Positions 4,331-12,073 of a stretch of 14,861 nucleotides of DNA are shown here, piece after piece. Within the stretch, counting starts at the first letter, position 1. Each line of letters begins with the position of its first letter. Position numbers and translations under genes: made by a program. Source of the stretch: Nocardioides sp. GTDB lineage: Bacteria > Actinomycetota > Actinomycetes > Propionibacteriales > Nocardioidaceae. Below the pieces are notes generated by a model. That model had not been told where the DNA came from, made no database searches, and saw only the letters and a list, made by a program, of their open reading frames with translations. Where the stretch lies: NCBI GenBank assembly GCA_029264225.1, contig JARICB010000371.1:1-14861 (forward strand), read 5' to 3'.

Positions 4331-6382
4331 TCATTTTTCTTGACCGGAGAGCACGGCAAGCACTTCGTCGCCGTATTTGGCCAGCTTCGATATGCCAACG
4401 CCGCTGATCTTGCGGAGCCCGGTCTCGTCACTGGGTCGGTGCTCGGCGATGAGTTGGAGAGTCGCGTCTGTGAAGATCACGAACGCCGGCACGCTGTCGG
4501 AGCCGGCCCGCTTCAGCCGCCACTCGCGCAGACGCTCAAAGAGTGCTTCGTCGTAGGACGCGGGACAGTCGTGACAGCGGCCGATCTTCTTCTCCGCCGG
4601 CGAACTCAGCGGCCCACCACACTCACGACAGTGCCGGGCCTTGCGGTTGCGTGAGGGCGCAGCACCCTTCGCGGCAGTGCGCTCGATTTCGGCGACGCCA
4701 TCGAGGAAGCGCGAAGGCTTGCGTGAGCCCCTCCCACCCGGGTTGCGAGCGAGCGCCCACGAGATCGAGAGCGTGGATCGGGCGCGGGTCATGCCGACGT
4801 AGAGCAGCCTGCGCTCCTCCTCGACCGCGGCAGCAGTGTCGGCGTAAGTGATCGGCAGCGTGCCGTCCTGCATGCCGCACAGGAAGACGGCCTCCCACTC
4901 CAGCCCCTTGGCCGCATGCAATGTGGCCAGGGTGACGCCGTCGGCGAGTGGCGCGTGCTGCTCGGCGGCACGTCGGTCGAGGTCGTCGACGAAGCCGCCG
5001 AGGTCGGCACCGGGATGCTCCGCCACGAACTCACCGGCCTGATCGACCAACGCCTGAAGCGACTCCCACCGGTTGCGGGTCTCGCCACGTGTCGATGGCG
5101 CCTGGGCGCTCCAGCCCATTCCGGACAACGTCGCGCGCACCAGGTCGCCGACCGAGCCCTGGGCCTGACCGGATCGGGCGCTACCGCGCAGCAAGGTGAC
5201 GGCCTGTCGCACCTCCGGCCGTTCGAAGAACCGGGCGGCCCCGCGGACGACGTAGGGCACGCCACGCGAGGTGAGGGCTTCCTCGAATGACTCCGACTGG
5301 GCATTGATCCGGAACAGGATCGCCATCTCGCCGGCTGGGGTGCCGCTGGCGCGTAGCGCTGCGATCCGGTCGGCGGCCGCAGCTGCCTCGGCCACCTCGT
5401 CGGGGTGGGCGCGGTAGCTCACCTCGGGGCCGGCGGGTCGCTGGGCCACCAGGTCGACGCCCCGGCTGGGGGTGCCAGCCAGCAACCGGTTGGCGGCCGT
5501 CACGATCTGCGGCGTCGAGCGGTAGTTGCGGACCAGTTCGATGGAGGCGGCCTGGGGGAACTTGCGGGTGAAGTCGCGCAGGTAGCTCGCGTTGGCACCG
5601 GCGAAGGAGTAGATCGTCTGCGCCGGGTCGCCGACCACGCAGATTTCGTCGCGACCACCCAGCCACAGGTCGAGCAACGCCGACTGGAGGGGCGAGACGT
5701 CCTGGAACTCATCGACGACCAGCCACTTGTACTGCCTGCGGATCTGCGCTGCGACGGCTTCCTCATCGGCCAGCAGACCGGCCGCGAAGAGGAGCACGTC
5801 TTCCATGTCCATGCGCATCTGGCCGCGCTTGAGCTCTTCGTAGCCTTCGTAGATGCGCGCCACCGACTCTGCATCGAGATTGGTCACCGCCCGGTCCCGC
5901 CCCGTGGCTACCTGCGCATAGTCACTCGGCGAGACGTTGCTGACCTTGGCCCATTCGACCTCACTGGCGAGGTCGCGCAGCAGCGCCTGGTCGGTCTGGA
6001 TGCGCTGACGCCGAGCAGCCCCGGCGAGCAGCCCGATCTTCGAGGAAATCAGCTCGGGGAGCTCGTGGCCGTGCACGCGTGGCCAGAAGTAACGCAGCTG
6101 ACGCAGTGCGGCGGAATGGAAGGTGCGTGCCTGCACCCCGCCGGCGCCGAGGGATCGCAGCCGGCCGCGCATCTCGCCTGCGGCGCGCGTGGTGAACGTG
6201 ACTGCCAACACCTCGGTAGGCGCGTAGACCCCGGTAGCGACACCGTAGGCGATGCGGTGGGTGATCGCCCGCGTCTTGCCCGTTCCCGCGCCGGCCAGCA
6301 CCCGCACCGGCCCTCGCAATGCCTCCGCGACCAGCCGCTGCTCCGGATCGAGAGCCGCCAACAGGTCGTCAGGGGTGGGCAT
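4331..6382 (-). CDS. uvrD2: UvrD2 superfamily I DNA helicase with HRDC domain
   Basis: A 683-aa ATP-dependent 3'-5' DNA helicase. The helicase core spans ~1-570: Walker A GAGTGKT (31-37), motif Ia (TFTTRAAGEM), Walker B LVVDEFQD (221-228), motif III (GDPAQTIYSFAGA), motif IV region (LVRNYRSTPQI), motif V (TLHAAKGLEWE) and motif VI (LLYVGMTRAR). A tetracysteine zinc motif follows (C585, C588, C603, C606). An HRDC domain occupies ~608-680. This domain order defines actinobacterial UvrD2, needed for DNA unwinding in repair and essential in mycobacteria. ATG 6382 is the chosen start; GAGGAG lies 13 nt upstream. A 15-codon ORF overlaps the start. whiB7 lies downstream on the same strand, separated by its own promoter; the mycoredoxin gene is divergent upstream. 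All key residues seem intact. Confidence 0.93.
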   Translation of the reverse strand: MPTPDDLLAALDPEQRLVAEALRGPVRVLAGAGTGKTRAITHRIAYGVATGVYAPTEVLAVTFTTRAAGEMRGRLRSLGAGGVQARTFHSAALRQLRYFWPRVHGHELPELISSKIGLLAGAARRQRIQTDQALLRDLASEVEWAKVSNVSPSDYAQVATGRDRAVTNLDAESVARIYEGYEELKRGQMRMDMEDVLLFAAGLLADEEAVAAQIRRQYKWLVVDEFQDVSPLQSALLDLWLGGRDEICVVGDPAQTIYSFAGANASYLRDFTRKFPQAASIELVRNYRSTPQIVTAANRLLAGTPSRGVDLVAQRPAGPEVSYRAHPDEVAEAAAAADRIAALRASGTPAGEMAILFRINAQSESFEEALTSRGVPYVVRGAARFFERPEVRQAVTLLRGSARSGQAQGSVGDLVRATLSGMGWSAQAPSTRGETRNRWESLQALVDQAGEFVAEHPGADLGGFVDDLDRRAAEQHAPLADGVTLATLHAAKGLEWEAVFLCGMQDGTLPITYADTAAAVEEERRLLYVGMTRARSTLSISWALARNPGGRGSRKPSRFLDGVAEIERTAAKGAAPSRNRKARHCRECGGPLSSPAEKKIGRCHDCPASYDEALFERLREWRLKRAGSDSVPAFVIFTDATLQLIAEHRPSDETGLRKISGVGISKLAKYGDEVLAVLSGQEK

Positions 6383-6416
6383 TGGTGCGGAACAACTCCT
6401 CGACGCGCATGGTCAT
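6369..6416 (-). CDS. Mini-ORF overlapping uvrD2 start
   Basis: ATG at 6416 opens 15 codons (MTMRVEELFRTNAHP) ending in a TGA at 6371-6369, inside uvrD2 and 14 bp past its start codon. The frame differs from uvrD2. The GAGGAG that could serve uvrD2 lies within it. It could couple translation to uvrD2 or be accidental. It has no strong Shine-Dalgarno of its own. Confidence 0.2.
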   Translation of the reverse strand: MTMRVEELFRTNAHP

Positions 6417-6475
6417 CTCGACGAACGCTCAAACCCTAGACTCCGACACGGACAACGCCGTGTTCGGCAGGGAAT

Positions 6476-6502
6476 GGAACAAATCCACCCGTGCGGATGG
6501 TT
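6476..6502 (+). promoter_or_regulatory. Candidate SigR/SigH-type promoter for mycoredoxin
   Basis: GGAAC at 6476-6480, a 19-bp spacer, then GTT at 6500-6502. This fits the thiol-oxidative-stress sigma factor consensus (GGAAT/C-N18-19-GTT) of Streptomyces SigR and mycobacterial SigH. The predicted start near 6510 leaves a short leader before the mycoredoxin ATG at 6549. A mycothiol-linked redoxin is a logical target of such a factor. No sigma gene is in the window. Confidence 0.6.
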
Positions 6503-6548
6503 GGGCCGATGAACACCGCATTCCTTCTGTCAGGACGGACAACGCCTC

Positions 6549-6791
6549 ATGAGCTTCACGATGTATTCGACTCCTTGGTGTGGCTACTGCCACCGGCTCC
6601 GCAGCCAGCTCGACAGGGAGGGCATCACCTACGACGTCGTCGACATCGAGCAGCAGCCGGAGGCGGCCGCGATCGTGGAGCAGGTCAACGGTGGCAACCA
6701 GACCGTCCCCACCCTCGTCTTTGCCGATGGCTCGGCCCAGACGAACCCGTCACTGGCCCAGATCAAGGAGAAGCTCGCCGCCCTGGCGTAA
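6549..6791 (+). CDS. mrx1: Mycoredoxin (Mrx1), glutaredoxin-like
   Basis: An 80-aa glutaredoxin fold. The active site CGYC (C11-G-Y-C14, context STPWCGYCHRL) is the mycoredoxin hallmark. The cis-proline motif TVPT is at 52-55 and GG follows in the FADGS/TNPS region. Mycoredoxin reduces protein-mycothiol mixed disulfides in the cytoplasm and passes electrons to mycothiol, the actinobacterial counterpart of glutathione. The ATG at 6549 is preceded only by a weak AGGACGG. It is divergent from uvrD2 and convergent with nudC, with an 11-nt gap to the nudC stop. A candidate redox-sigma promoter lies upstream, suggesting induction by thiol oxidation. The neighbourhood matches the mycobacterial order uvrD2-mrx1-nudC. 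Confidence 0.92.
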   Translation: MSFTMYSTPWCGYCHRLRSQLDREGITYDVVDIEQQPEAAAIVEQVNGGNQTVPTLVFADGSAQTNPSLAQIKEKLAALA

Positions 6792-6802
6792 GCCTCACCG
6801 CC

Positions 6803-7726
6803 TCACCAGCCGGCGTGCAGCGGCTCCCCCAGCCAGTCCTCCATCAGCGATGAGGAGATCGAGATCCCGGTCGGGACCTTGATGGCGTGCTCGGTCTCAC
6901 CCCGCAGATCCGCGCGGCTGAACCAGCGCGCCTCGGCGATCTCGACGCCATCGACCTTGATCTCCTGGGTCTCGGCGCGGGCCGTGAAGCCGATCATCAG
7001 GCTGGCAGGCAAGGGCCACGGCTGGTTGCCGAAGTAGCTCACCTCCGCCACGCGCACTCCCGATTCCTCGAGCACCTCGCGGCGTACGGCGGCCTCGAGC
7101 GTCTCGCCCGGTTCACAGAAGCCCGCCAGCGTGGAGAACCTGCCCTCGGGCCAGCTCACCTGACGTCCGAGCAGGATGCGTTCGTCGTCGCCGCCGGGCT
7201 CACCCGTCGTGACGGCCATGATCACCGCAGGGTCGGTGCGGGGGAACTGCCGCTTCCCACAAGAGGTGCACTGCAGTTCGTGGCCCGCGTGCGTGGATTC
7301 CAGTCCGCCCCCGCAGCGGGGGCAGAAGCGGGTCGCCCAGTGCCATTCGGCCATCCCGATGGCGTGGAAGAGCAGCGGGATGTCGGCGGCCAGCGTGTCA
7401 TCGCCGGCGAGCAGCCGGGGGAAGAGGTCTCGCAGCCCGATCCACTCCTCTCGCTCGCCGGGTACGTCGCCCGGTTGCGCGATCACCGCGAAGCGGGTCA
7501 CATCGTCGGAGTGCCCCAGCAGTATCCGGGTGCCGGCCGGCGTCTCGCGCGGGCTGACCCAGTTCACCCGGCCATCGACCGGACGTAGCCGCGAGCCGGC
7601 CAGCACCAGTACCCGGGTCGAGTCGAGCGCCCACCGCTGCGCCAGCCACTCGTCGTCGGTGCGGTGCATGCCCTCCCGGTCGTGGGCGTACTGGGACAGG
7701 GCGACGTGGGGCAATTGACGGGGCAC
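6803..7726 (-). CDS. nudC: NudC NAD(H) diphosphatase / NAD-capped RNA hydrolase
   Basis: A 307-aa Nudix hydrolase. Residues ~1-125 form the N-terminal NudC domain. A zinc ribbon follows (C135-P-R-C138, C153-T-S-C156). The Nudix box at 202-224 fits G-x5-E-x7-REVLEE-x-G-V exactly (GFCEPGETLEAAVRREVLEE then SGV). The downstream NQPWPLP (234-240) is the NADH-specificity motif SQPWPFP of NudC, slightly varied. It hydrolyses NAD(H) to NMN(H) and AMP, and family members remove NAD caps from RNA. The GTG start at 7726 keeps the conserved LPHVALS N-terminus but has no clear Shine-Dalgarno. It starts 18 nt after the TetR stop codon on the same strand, so translation from a tetR-nudC transcript is possible. 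It is convergent with mrx1. Confidence 0.93.
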   Translation of the reverse strand: MPRQLPHVALSQYAHDREGMHRTDDEWLAQRWALDSTRVLVLAGSRLRPVDGRVNWVSPRETPAGTRILLGHSDDVTRFAVIAQPGDVPGEREEWIGLRDLFPRLLAGDDTLAADIPLLFHAIGMAEWHWATRFCPRCGGGLESTHAGHELQCTSCGKRQFPRTDPAVIMAVTTGEPGGDDERILLGRQVSWPEGRFSTLAGFCEPGETLEAAVRREVLEESGVRVAEVSYFGNQPWPLPASLMIGFTARAETQEIKVDGVEIAEARWFSRADLRGETEHAIKVPTGISISSSLMEDWLGEPLHAGW

Positions 7727-7744
7727 CGGTTCAGGCTACGACGA

Positions 7745-8347
7745 CTATCTAGGGACCAGCCCGTAGAGCACGGACCGCACGGTCTGGCGAGCGAACTCCG
7801 GCAATCCTTCGCGGAAGGTGTCGCTGCGTCCAGCGAACGACCAGTGCATGAAGAAGGAACCGAGAAGCAACTCGGGGATAGCAGTGACCGGGGTGTCGGA
7901 GGGCAGTTCTCCGCGCTCGATCGCCCTCAGCGTGATCGCGCGGACCGCAACGACACGAGGCCCCATGACTCGCGATTGGTACACCTCGCCCAGATCCGCG
8001 TGAGCCGCACTGTCGGCAAGGATCAAGGTACCGGCCTCGGGCAGGTGCGGAGCCTGGAACCAGCGCACCCAGTCGGCGGCGTAGTGATCGAGGTCGGCCT
8101 GCAGCGTTCCCCGATTCTCAGCAATGGGGAAGTCGACGCTCTCGAAGGCCGAGACCAAGAGATCGGCGCGGTCCTTCCAGCGTCGGTAGATCGCTGGCTT
8201 GCCGACCCCGGAGGCACGCGCCACCGCGTCATAGGAGAAGCCTCGCCAGCCGGTGGAGGCGTAGACCTCCATCGCACCAGCAAGCGCGGCTGGCTCGATC
8301 CGCGGATCGCGGCGGCGCCCACTCTGGGCAGTCCCCTCGGTTGGCAC
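7745..8347 (-). CDS. TetR/AcrR family transcriptional regulator
   Basis: A 200-aa protein. The N-terminal helix-turn-helix is at ~37-67 (FSYDAVARASGVGKPAIYRRW), typical of TetR. The C-terminal ligand-binding region (~80-200) is not diagnostic of any ligand. The GTG start at 8347 is supported by GAGAGG 8 nt upstream. It is divergent from the alpha/beta hydrolase gene across 176 bp that contain a 17-bp palindrome. By the usual logic it represses the hydrolase and transporter genes and itself until an effector binds. The nearby nudC on the same strand may be read through from its transcript. Repressor status and target are inferred. Confidence 0.88.
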   Translation of the reverse strand: MPTEGTAQSGRRRDPRIEPAALAGAMEVYASTGWRGFSYDAVARASGVGKPAIYRRWKDRADLLVSAFESVDFPIAENRGTLQADLDHYAADWVRWFQAPHLPEAGTLILADSAAHADLGEVYQSRVMGPRVVAVRAITLRAIERGELPSDTPVTAIPELLLGSFFMHWSFAGRSDTFREGLPEFARQTVRSVLYGLVPR

Positions 8348-8419
8348 TCGCGCATCCTCTCACTCGATCGCCGAATTACCCCTGAACCACTTGCTGGACC
8401 AGTTCTTCGAACCCTATTG

Positions 8420-8436
8420 CGTACGACAGTCGTACG
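8420..8436. promoter_or_regulatory. TetR operator candidate
   Basis: The perfect inverted repeat CGTACGAC-A-GTCGTACG (8-bp arms, 1-nt centre) lies in the divergent region between tetR and the hydrolase gene. TATTAC at 8437-8442 abuts it on the plus strand and may be a -10; the matching -35 (CTATTG, 8414-8419) is weak. Size and symmetry fit TetR-family sites, and binding here would block both directions. Confidence 0.7.
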
Positions 8437-8523
8437 TATTACCGTCCTGCCCAACAGCACTTGCTCGCGTGGCGAACGCCACACCATCCGGGCGCACCGA
8501 AACCAGAGATATCGGAGACCTCC

Positions 8524-9390
8524 ATGACCGAAACGGTCCTCAGCGCCGACAGCACCCGTCGCGAGATGCGGCTGCCTGCCGGCGACCTGATCAGCTATCA
8601 CGAGGCTGGCGACGGCTCCGAGACGCTGCTGATGCTGCACGGCTCGGGCCCCGGCGTGAGCGCCTGGTCGAACTTCGGCGCCAACCTGCCGGTCCTGTCC
8701 CGGCACTACCGCACCGTGATGCCCGACCTGCCCGGCTTCGGCGGCAGTGACACCCCGGTCCTGGACCGGGTCTACTCCGTGATCGCCGCCGAGCGACTGA
8801 TCGCGTTCCTCGATGAGCTCGGCATCGACAAGGTGCACGTGCTGGGCAATTCCATGGGTGGCAGCATCGCCGCAGAGTTGGCCCACGCGTTCCCCGAGCG
8901 GGTCTCCCGCATGGTGCTGATGGGCCCCGGTGGGCTCGCCGTCAACCTTTTCGGCCCGAGCAGGAGCGAGGGCGCCCACCGGCTTTTCGAGTTCCTGGAC
9001 GCTCCGAGCCGCGAGGCCATGATCGCCTGGGTCGACACGATGGTCTTCGACATGAGCAGCGTCTCCGACGAGCTGATCGACGAGCGGTTCGCCAAGGCGA
9101 CCGCGCCGGGCGCCGCGGAAACCGCGAAGGCCATCTTTGCCACCTTCTACGATCCCGCCATCACGGGCGACTACGTGCCGCTGTGGAAGCGGGCCGATGA
9201 GATCCACACTCCGACCTTGATCACCTGGGGTCGCGACGACCGGATGCTCCCCTACGAGTTCGCGCACGTTGCCTTCCGACAACTGCCCGATGCCGAACTG
9301 CACGCCTTTGCGCGGTGCGGCCACTGGGCGCAGGTCGAACGCAAGGACGAGTTCGAACGGATCGCTCTCGAGTTCTTCTCACGCCCCTGA
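8524..9390 (+). CDS. Alpha/beta hydrolase, meta-cleavage product hydrolase type
   Basis: A 288-aa hydrolase. The oxyanion motif HGSGPGVSAWSNF (39-51), nucleophile elbow GNSMGG (S110), LMGPGG (132-137), acid-loop WGRDDRMLP (D238/D239) and CGHWAQVE (H267) match the MhpC/BphD/HsaD group strongly. These cytoplasmic enzymes split the C-C bond of ring-opened catechol products (2-hydroxy-6-oxo-dienoates) in aromatic or steroid breakdown. No dioxygenase or other ring-degradation gene lies in the window, so the true substrate is open; some relatives act on esters or amides. The ATG at 8524 has GGAGA 7 nt upstream. It is divergent from tetR with an operator candidate in between. A 101-nt gap with two hairpins separates it from the importer genes on the same strand, suggesting one regulon. 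Confidence 0.88.
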   Translation: MTETVLSADSTRREMRLPAGDLISYHEAGDGSETLLMLHGSGPGVSAWSNFGANLPVLSRHYRTVMPDLPGFGGSDTPVLDRVYSVIAAERLIAFLDELGIDKVHVLGNSMGGSIAAELAHAFPERVSRMVLMGPGGLAVNLFGPSRSEGAHRLFEFLDAPSREAMIAWVDTMVFDMSSVSDELIDERFAKATAPGAAETAKAIFATFYDPAITGDYVPLWKRADEIHTPTLITWGRDDRMLPYEFAHVAFRQLPDAELHAFARCGHWAQVERKDEFERIALEFFSRP

Positions 9391-9440
9391 ACTCGACATA
9401 CGCCCCATACCGGTCTTCGCACCCCCGCGGAGACCGTCAC

Positions 9441-9476
9441 GTCCCCACGGGGACCCACCTGCGCCACTCGGCGCAG
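9441..9476 (+). other. Tandem hairpins before the binding-protein gene
   Basis: Two inverted repeats lie between the hydrolase stop and the Shine-Dalgarno of the binding-protein gene: GTCCCC-AC-GGGGAC (9441-9454) and CTGCGCC-ACTC-GGCGCAG (9459-9476, 7-bp stem, 4-nt loop). The second ends 5 nt before GGAGG. No T-tract follows, so attenuation, mRNA processing or 5' stabilisation of the downstream message are all possible. The first could instead be a protein-binding palindrome. Confidence 0.45.
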
Positions 9477-9491
9477 ACAACTGGAGGAATC

Positions 9492-11045
9492 ATGAAGAGC
9501 AACCCCAAGCGTGGCGCTGCCGCGCGGTCCGGGTTGATCGTCGCAGCGAGCCTGACGCTCCTGCTGACGGCCTGCGGCAGTGGTGGCGACAATGACGCCA
9601 GCGGTAAGAAGGGCGACGAGCTCGTCGTCGGTTCGGTCTACGAGCACGACGGTTTCGACCCGCTCAACCCGCTGGCCGCCTCGGCCAACGGCGAGCGTCT
9701 GGTCCCCGTCTTCGACACCCTGCTGCGCGTCGACCCGGCCGGCGACGTGGCGCCGTTCCTGGCCGAGGCGATGGAGAGCACCGACGGCCGCACCTGGACG
9801 ATGACACTGCGCAAGGACGTCACCTTCACCGACGACACTGCACTCGACGCCGAGGCCGTCATCTTCAACGTCGAGCGCCACCGTGCACCTGACAGCCCCT
9901 CGTCAAGCAAGAGTCTCCTGGACGACCTGGTCTCCATGGAGGCCACGGACGCGCAGACAGTGACGTTCGAGCTCTCGAAGGCGAACTACTCCTTCCCCTA
10001 CCTCTTCACCGCCTCCGGTGCACTCGGCCTGATCGGATCGCCGAAGGCACTCGCAGCCGACGCCAAGGCCTTCAACCAGGCGCCCGTCGGCGCCGGCCCG
10101 TTCGAGGTTGTCGAGTGGATCCCCGACGACCACGTCACGATGAAGCGCAACCCCGACTACTGGGGCGACAAGCCGTCGTACGACACGCTCACCTTCAAGG
10201 TGCTGCCCGACCCGCAGGGTCGAGAGAATGCCCTGCGGACCGGTCAGATCGACCTGACCACGTCAGCGGCCAACTACGACGCCCTCGAGGCCGATGACGC
10301 GCTGACGCTGCACAGCAACGGTGTCCGCGGCGCGCTCGCGCTGCTCCCCAACGCCTCGGCGGCACCGCTGGACGACGTGCGGGTACGCCGCGCGATCCAA
10401 CTGGCCTTCGACCCGGCCAACACCAAGAATGCCGTCTTCGGCGGCGCCGACCTGTGGGACGGCTCGCGTGGATGCCTGCCGTTCGCCGAGGACTCCGACC
10501 AGTGCAGCCCGAGCAAGGTCGAGACCGACCTCGACGAGGCTCGCCGTCTGGTCAAGGAATACCGGGCCGACGGCAACGCGGTCGACCTCGAGATCCTCAC
10601 GAGCAGCACCACCACGTCGCTGGCCGAGTATGTCGCTCAGGCGCTGAGTGACGTCGGCCTCGAGCCCGAGATCCGCTCGGTCGGCCCGGCCGAGCACATC
10701 CCCGCCCTCTACGGCGGCGACTACGAGCTCGGTCTGTGGCAGATGGCTCCCTTCGAGTCCTTCTACCCGCTCGGCTACGCGCTCTTCAGCGGCGAGGCTC
10801 GCAACATCATCAAGCACTCCGACAAGGAATTGGATGCGGCGCTCGACGAAAGTGTCAACGCCGCCACGCTGGCGGAGCGCAACGCCGGTCTCCAGGCCGC
10901 GCAGCAGGAGATCGATGCTGAGGCACTGGTCACCTGGCTCTCGCCGGCCCCGCTCTTCGTGACGACCCGCACGGGCGTCGAGATGAGCAAGGACTACCTC
11001 GGCGGCCTGGCGTTCTACGCCACGGACGTCACCGTCACCAAGTAG
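9492..11045 (+). CDS. ABC transporter substrate-binding lipoprotein (SBP_bac_5 family)
   Basis: A 517-aa extracytoplasmic binding protein. The N-terminus is a lipoprotein signal: basic KSNPKRGAAARSG, a hydrophobic stretch, and lipobox LTAC with lipidated C28 followed by GSGG. The body carries family-5 (peptide/nickel) marks: LVPVFDTLLRVD, the RTWTMTLRKDVTFTDDTALDAE strand-turn region, GAGPFEVVEW with RNPDYW, DVRVRRAIQLAFD, and a C-terminal LFVTTRT strand. Length is usual for the family. It would be anchored to the outer membrane face and deliver a peptide-like or other small ligand to the permeases; ligand cannot be predicted. The ATG at 9492 has GGAGG 4 nt upstream. It is the first gene of the importer, with hairpins on both sides, which may raise its level above the permeases. 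Confidence 0.92.
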   Translation: MKSNPKRGAAARSGLIVAASLTLLLTACGSGGDNDASGKKGDELVVGSVYEHDGFDPLNPLAASANGERLVPVFDTLLRVDPAGDVAPFLAEAMESTDGRTWTMTLRKDVTFTDDTALDAEAVIFNVERHRAPDSPSSSKSLLDDLVSMEATDAQTVTFELSKANYSFPYLFTASGALGLIGSPKALAADAKAFNQAPVGAGPFEVVEWIPDDHVTMKRNPDYWGDKPSYDTLTFKVLPDPQGRENALRTGQIDLTTSAANYDALEADDALTLHSNGVRGALALLPNASAAPLDDVRVRRAIQLAFDPANTKNAVFGGADLWDGSRGCLPFAEDSDQCSPSKVETDLDEARRLVKEYRADGNAVDLEILTSSTTTSLAEYVAQALSDVGLEPEIRSVGPAEHIPALYGGDYELGLWQMAPFESFYPLGYALFSGEARNIIKHSDKELDAALDESVNAATLAERNAGLQAAQQEIDAEALVTWLSPAPLFVTTRTGVEMSKDYLGGLAFYATDVTVTK

Positions 11046-11053
11046 CCCATTGA

Positions 11054-11090
11054 GGGACCGGGGAGGGGGCACAGCCTCCTCCCCGGGCCC
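11054..11090 (+). other. Intercistronic hairpin after binding-protein gene
   Basis: CCGGGGAGGGGGC (11058-11070) pairs with GCCTCCTCCCCGG (11074-11086), including one G-U pair, around ACA. GGG/CCC flanks (11054-11056, 11088-11090) extend it past one mismatch. It lies 8 nt after the binding-protein stop and 35 nt before the permease start. There is no T-tract. Such hairpins often protect the upstream message or partly terminate, giving more binding protein than permease. Confidence 0.65.
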
Positions 11091-11125
11091 TCGCAGCGTC
11101 GTTCCACCGTCAGGGAGTTGGGTGC

Positions 11126-12073
11126 ATGAACCCGGTGTTGCGCAGGGCATTCCACCTGCTGATCGTTCTCGGCGTGGTGACGTTCTTCGTCTCCACCCTG
11201 TTGACCATGCTGCCGGGAGACCCTGCGCAGGTCATTGCCGGCGAGAACGCCACCCCGCAGCAGATCGCGCAGGTCCTCGCCGACCTGCTACTCGACGAGT
11301 CCCCCATGACCCGCTATGTCGATTGGCTCGGCAACGTCGCCACCGGTGACCTCGGGACGTCCTACCGCACCGGTCAGGCGGTCGGGGACGCGATCCTGCA
11401 ACGGCTGCCGGTCTCCCTCCAGCTGATGTTGATGGCGCAGCTGATCGCCCTGCTGATCGCCGTCCCGGTGGCGGTGTGGTCTGCCTACCGCCCCCGCAGC
11501 GTGTGTGCTCGGATCTCCGGGCCGGGTGGCGTGCTGCTGATCTCGACCCCCGAGTTCGTCATCGGTCTGGTCCTCATCTTCGTCGGCGCCGTGACGCTCG
11601 GCTGGTTCCCTGCCACTGGGTTCGTTCCACTCAGCGAGGGCCTCAGCGCAAACCTCGCCACGATGATCCTGCCGGCCATCGCGGTGGCTGCGGAGCCCAC
11701 CGGCACCTACCTGCGCCTTCTGCGCAGCGACATGGCCCGCACCCTCGACGAAGACTTCATCCTTGCCGCGAATGCGAAGGGCATGTCAACGTCCAATGTG
11801 CTCTTCCGGCACGCCCTGCGCCCCTCGTCGCTCTCCGTCGCGACCCTCGCCGGCCTCAATACTGCTCGCCTCCTGGGCACCGTCGTGGTCGTGGAGAGCC
11901 TCTTCGGCCTCCCCGGTCTGGGCCGGCTGCTCGTGGAATCCATCAATGCTTCCGACCTCATCACTGTGCAGGGAGTCGTCTGCGTGATCGCCCTGGTCTA
12001 CGTCGTCGTGAACGCGCTGACCGACGTCCTCTACCCCCTGATCGACCCGCGGGTGCGCCATGCAGCGCGCTGA
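11126..12073 (+). CDS. ABC transporter permease, DppB/OppB type
   Basis: A 315-aa inner-membrane permease. A first transmembrane helix at ~8-29 is followed by the DppB-typical periplasmic region: TMLPGDPAQVIAGENATPQQ and GDLGTSYRTGQAV. Four or five more hydrophobic segments follow (~98-120, 133-158, 178-190, 240-258, 280-300). The cytoplasmic EAA loop is EDFILAANAKGM (209-220), which contacts the ATPases. The ATG at 11126 has GGGAG 9 nt upstream. It overlaps the next permease by 14 nt, indicating translational coupling. With the second permease it forms the membrane channel of the importer. Confidence 0.93.
   Translation: MNPVLRRAFHLLIVLGVVTFFVSTLLTMLPGDPAQVIAGENATPQQIAQVLADLLLDESPMTRYVDWLGNVATGDLGTSYRTGQAVGDAILQRLPVSLQLMLMAQLIALLIAVPVAVWSAYRPRSVCARISGPGGVLLISTPEFVIGLVLIFVGAVTLGWFPATGFVPLSEGLSANLATMILPAIAVAAEPTGTYLRLLRSDMARTLDEDFILAANAKGMSTSNVLFRHALRPSSLSVATLAGLNTARLLGTVVVVESLFGLPGLGRLLVESINASDLITVQGVVCVIALVYVVVNALTDVLYPLIDPRVRHAAR

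Noticed and set aside
5405..6439. 344-codon plus-strand frame
   Set aside because: Antisense to uvrD2, whose helicase motifs are complete.
8402..8412. GTTC-TTC-GAAC, a short palindrome resembling an SOS (LexA) box
   Set aside because: The half-sites are in reverse order (GTTC before GAAC) and the spacing is wrong for an actinobacterial LexA box, which is GAAC-N4-GTTC.
8023..9324. 433-codon open frame on the minus strand
   Set aside because: Antisense to the hydrolase, whose catalytic motifs are intact; low-complexity His/Asp/Gly-rich product typical of shadow frames.
10263..11150. 295-codon minus-strand frame
   Set aside because: Antisense to the binding-protein gene; no domain or ribosome-binding site.
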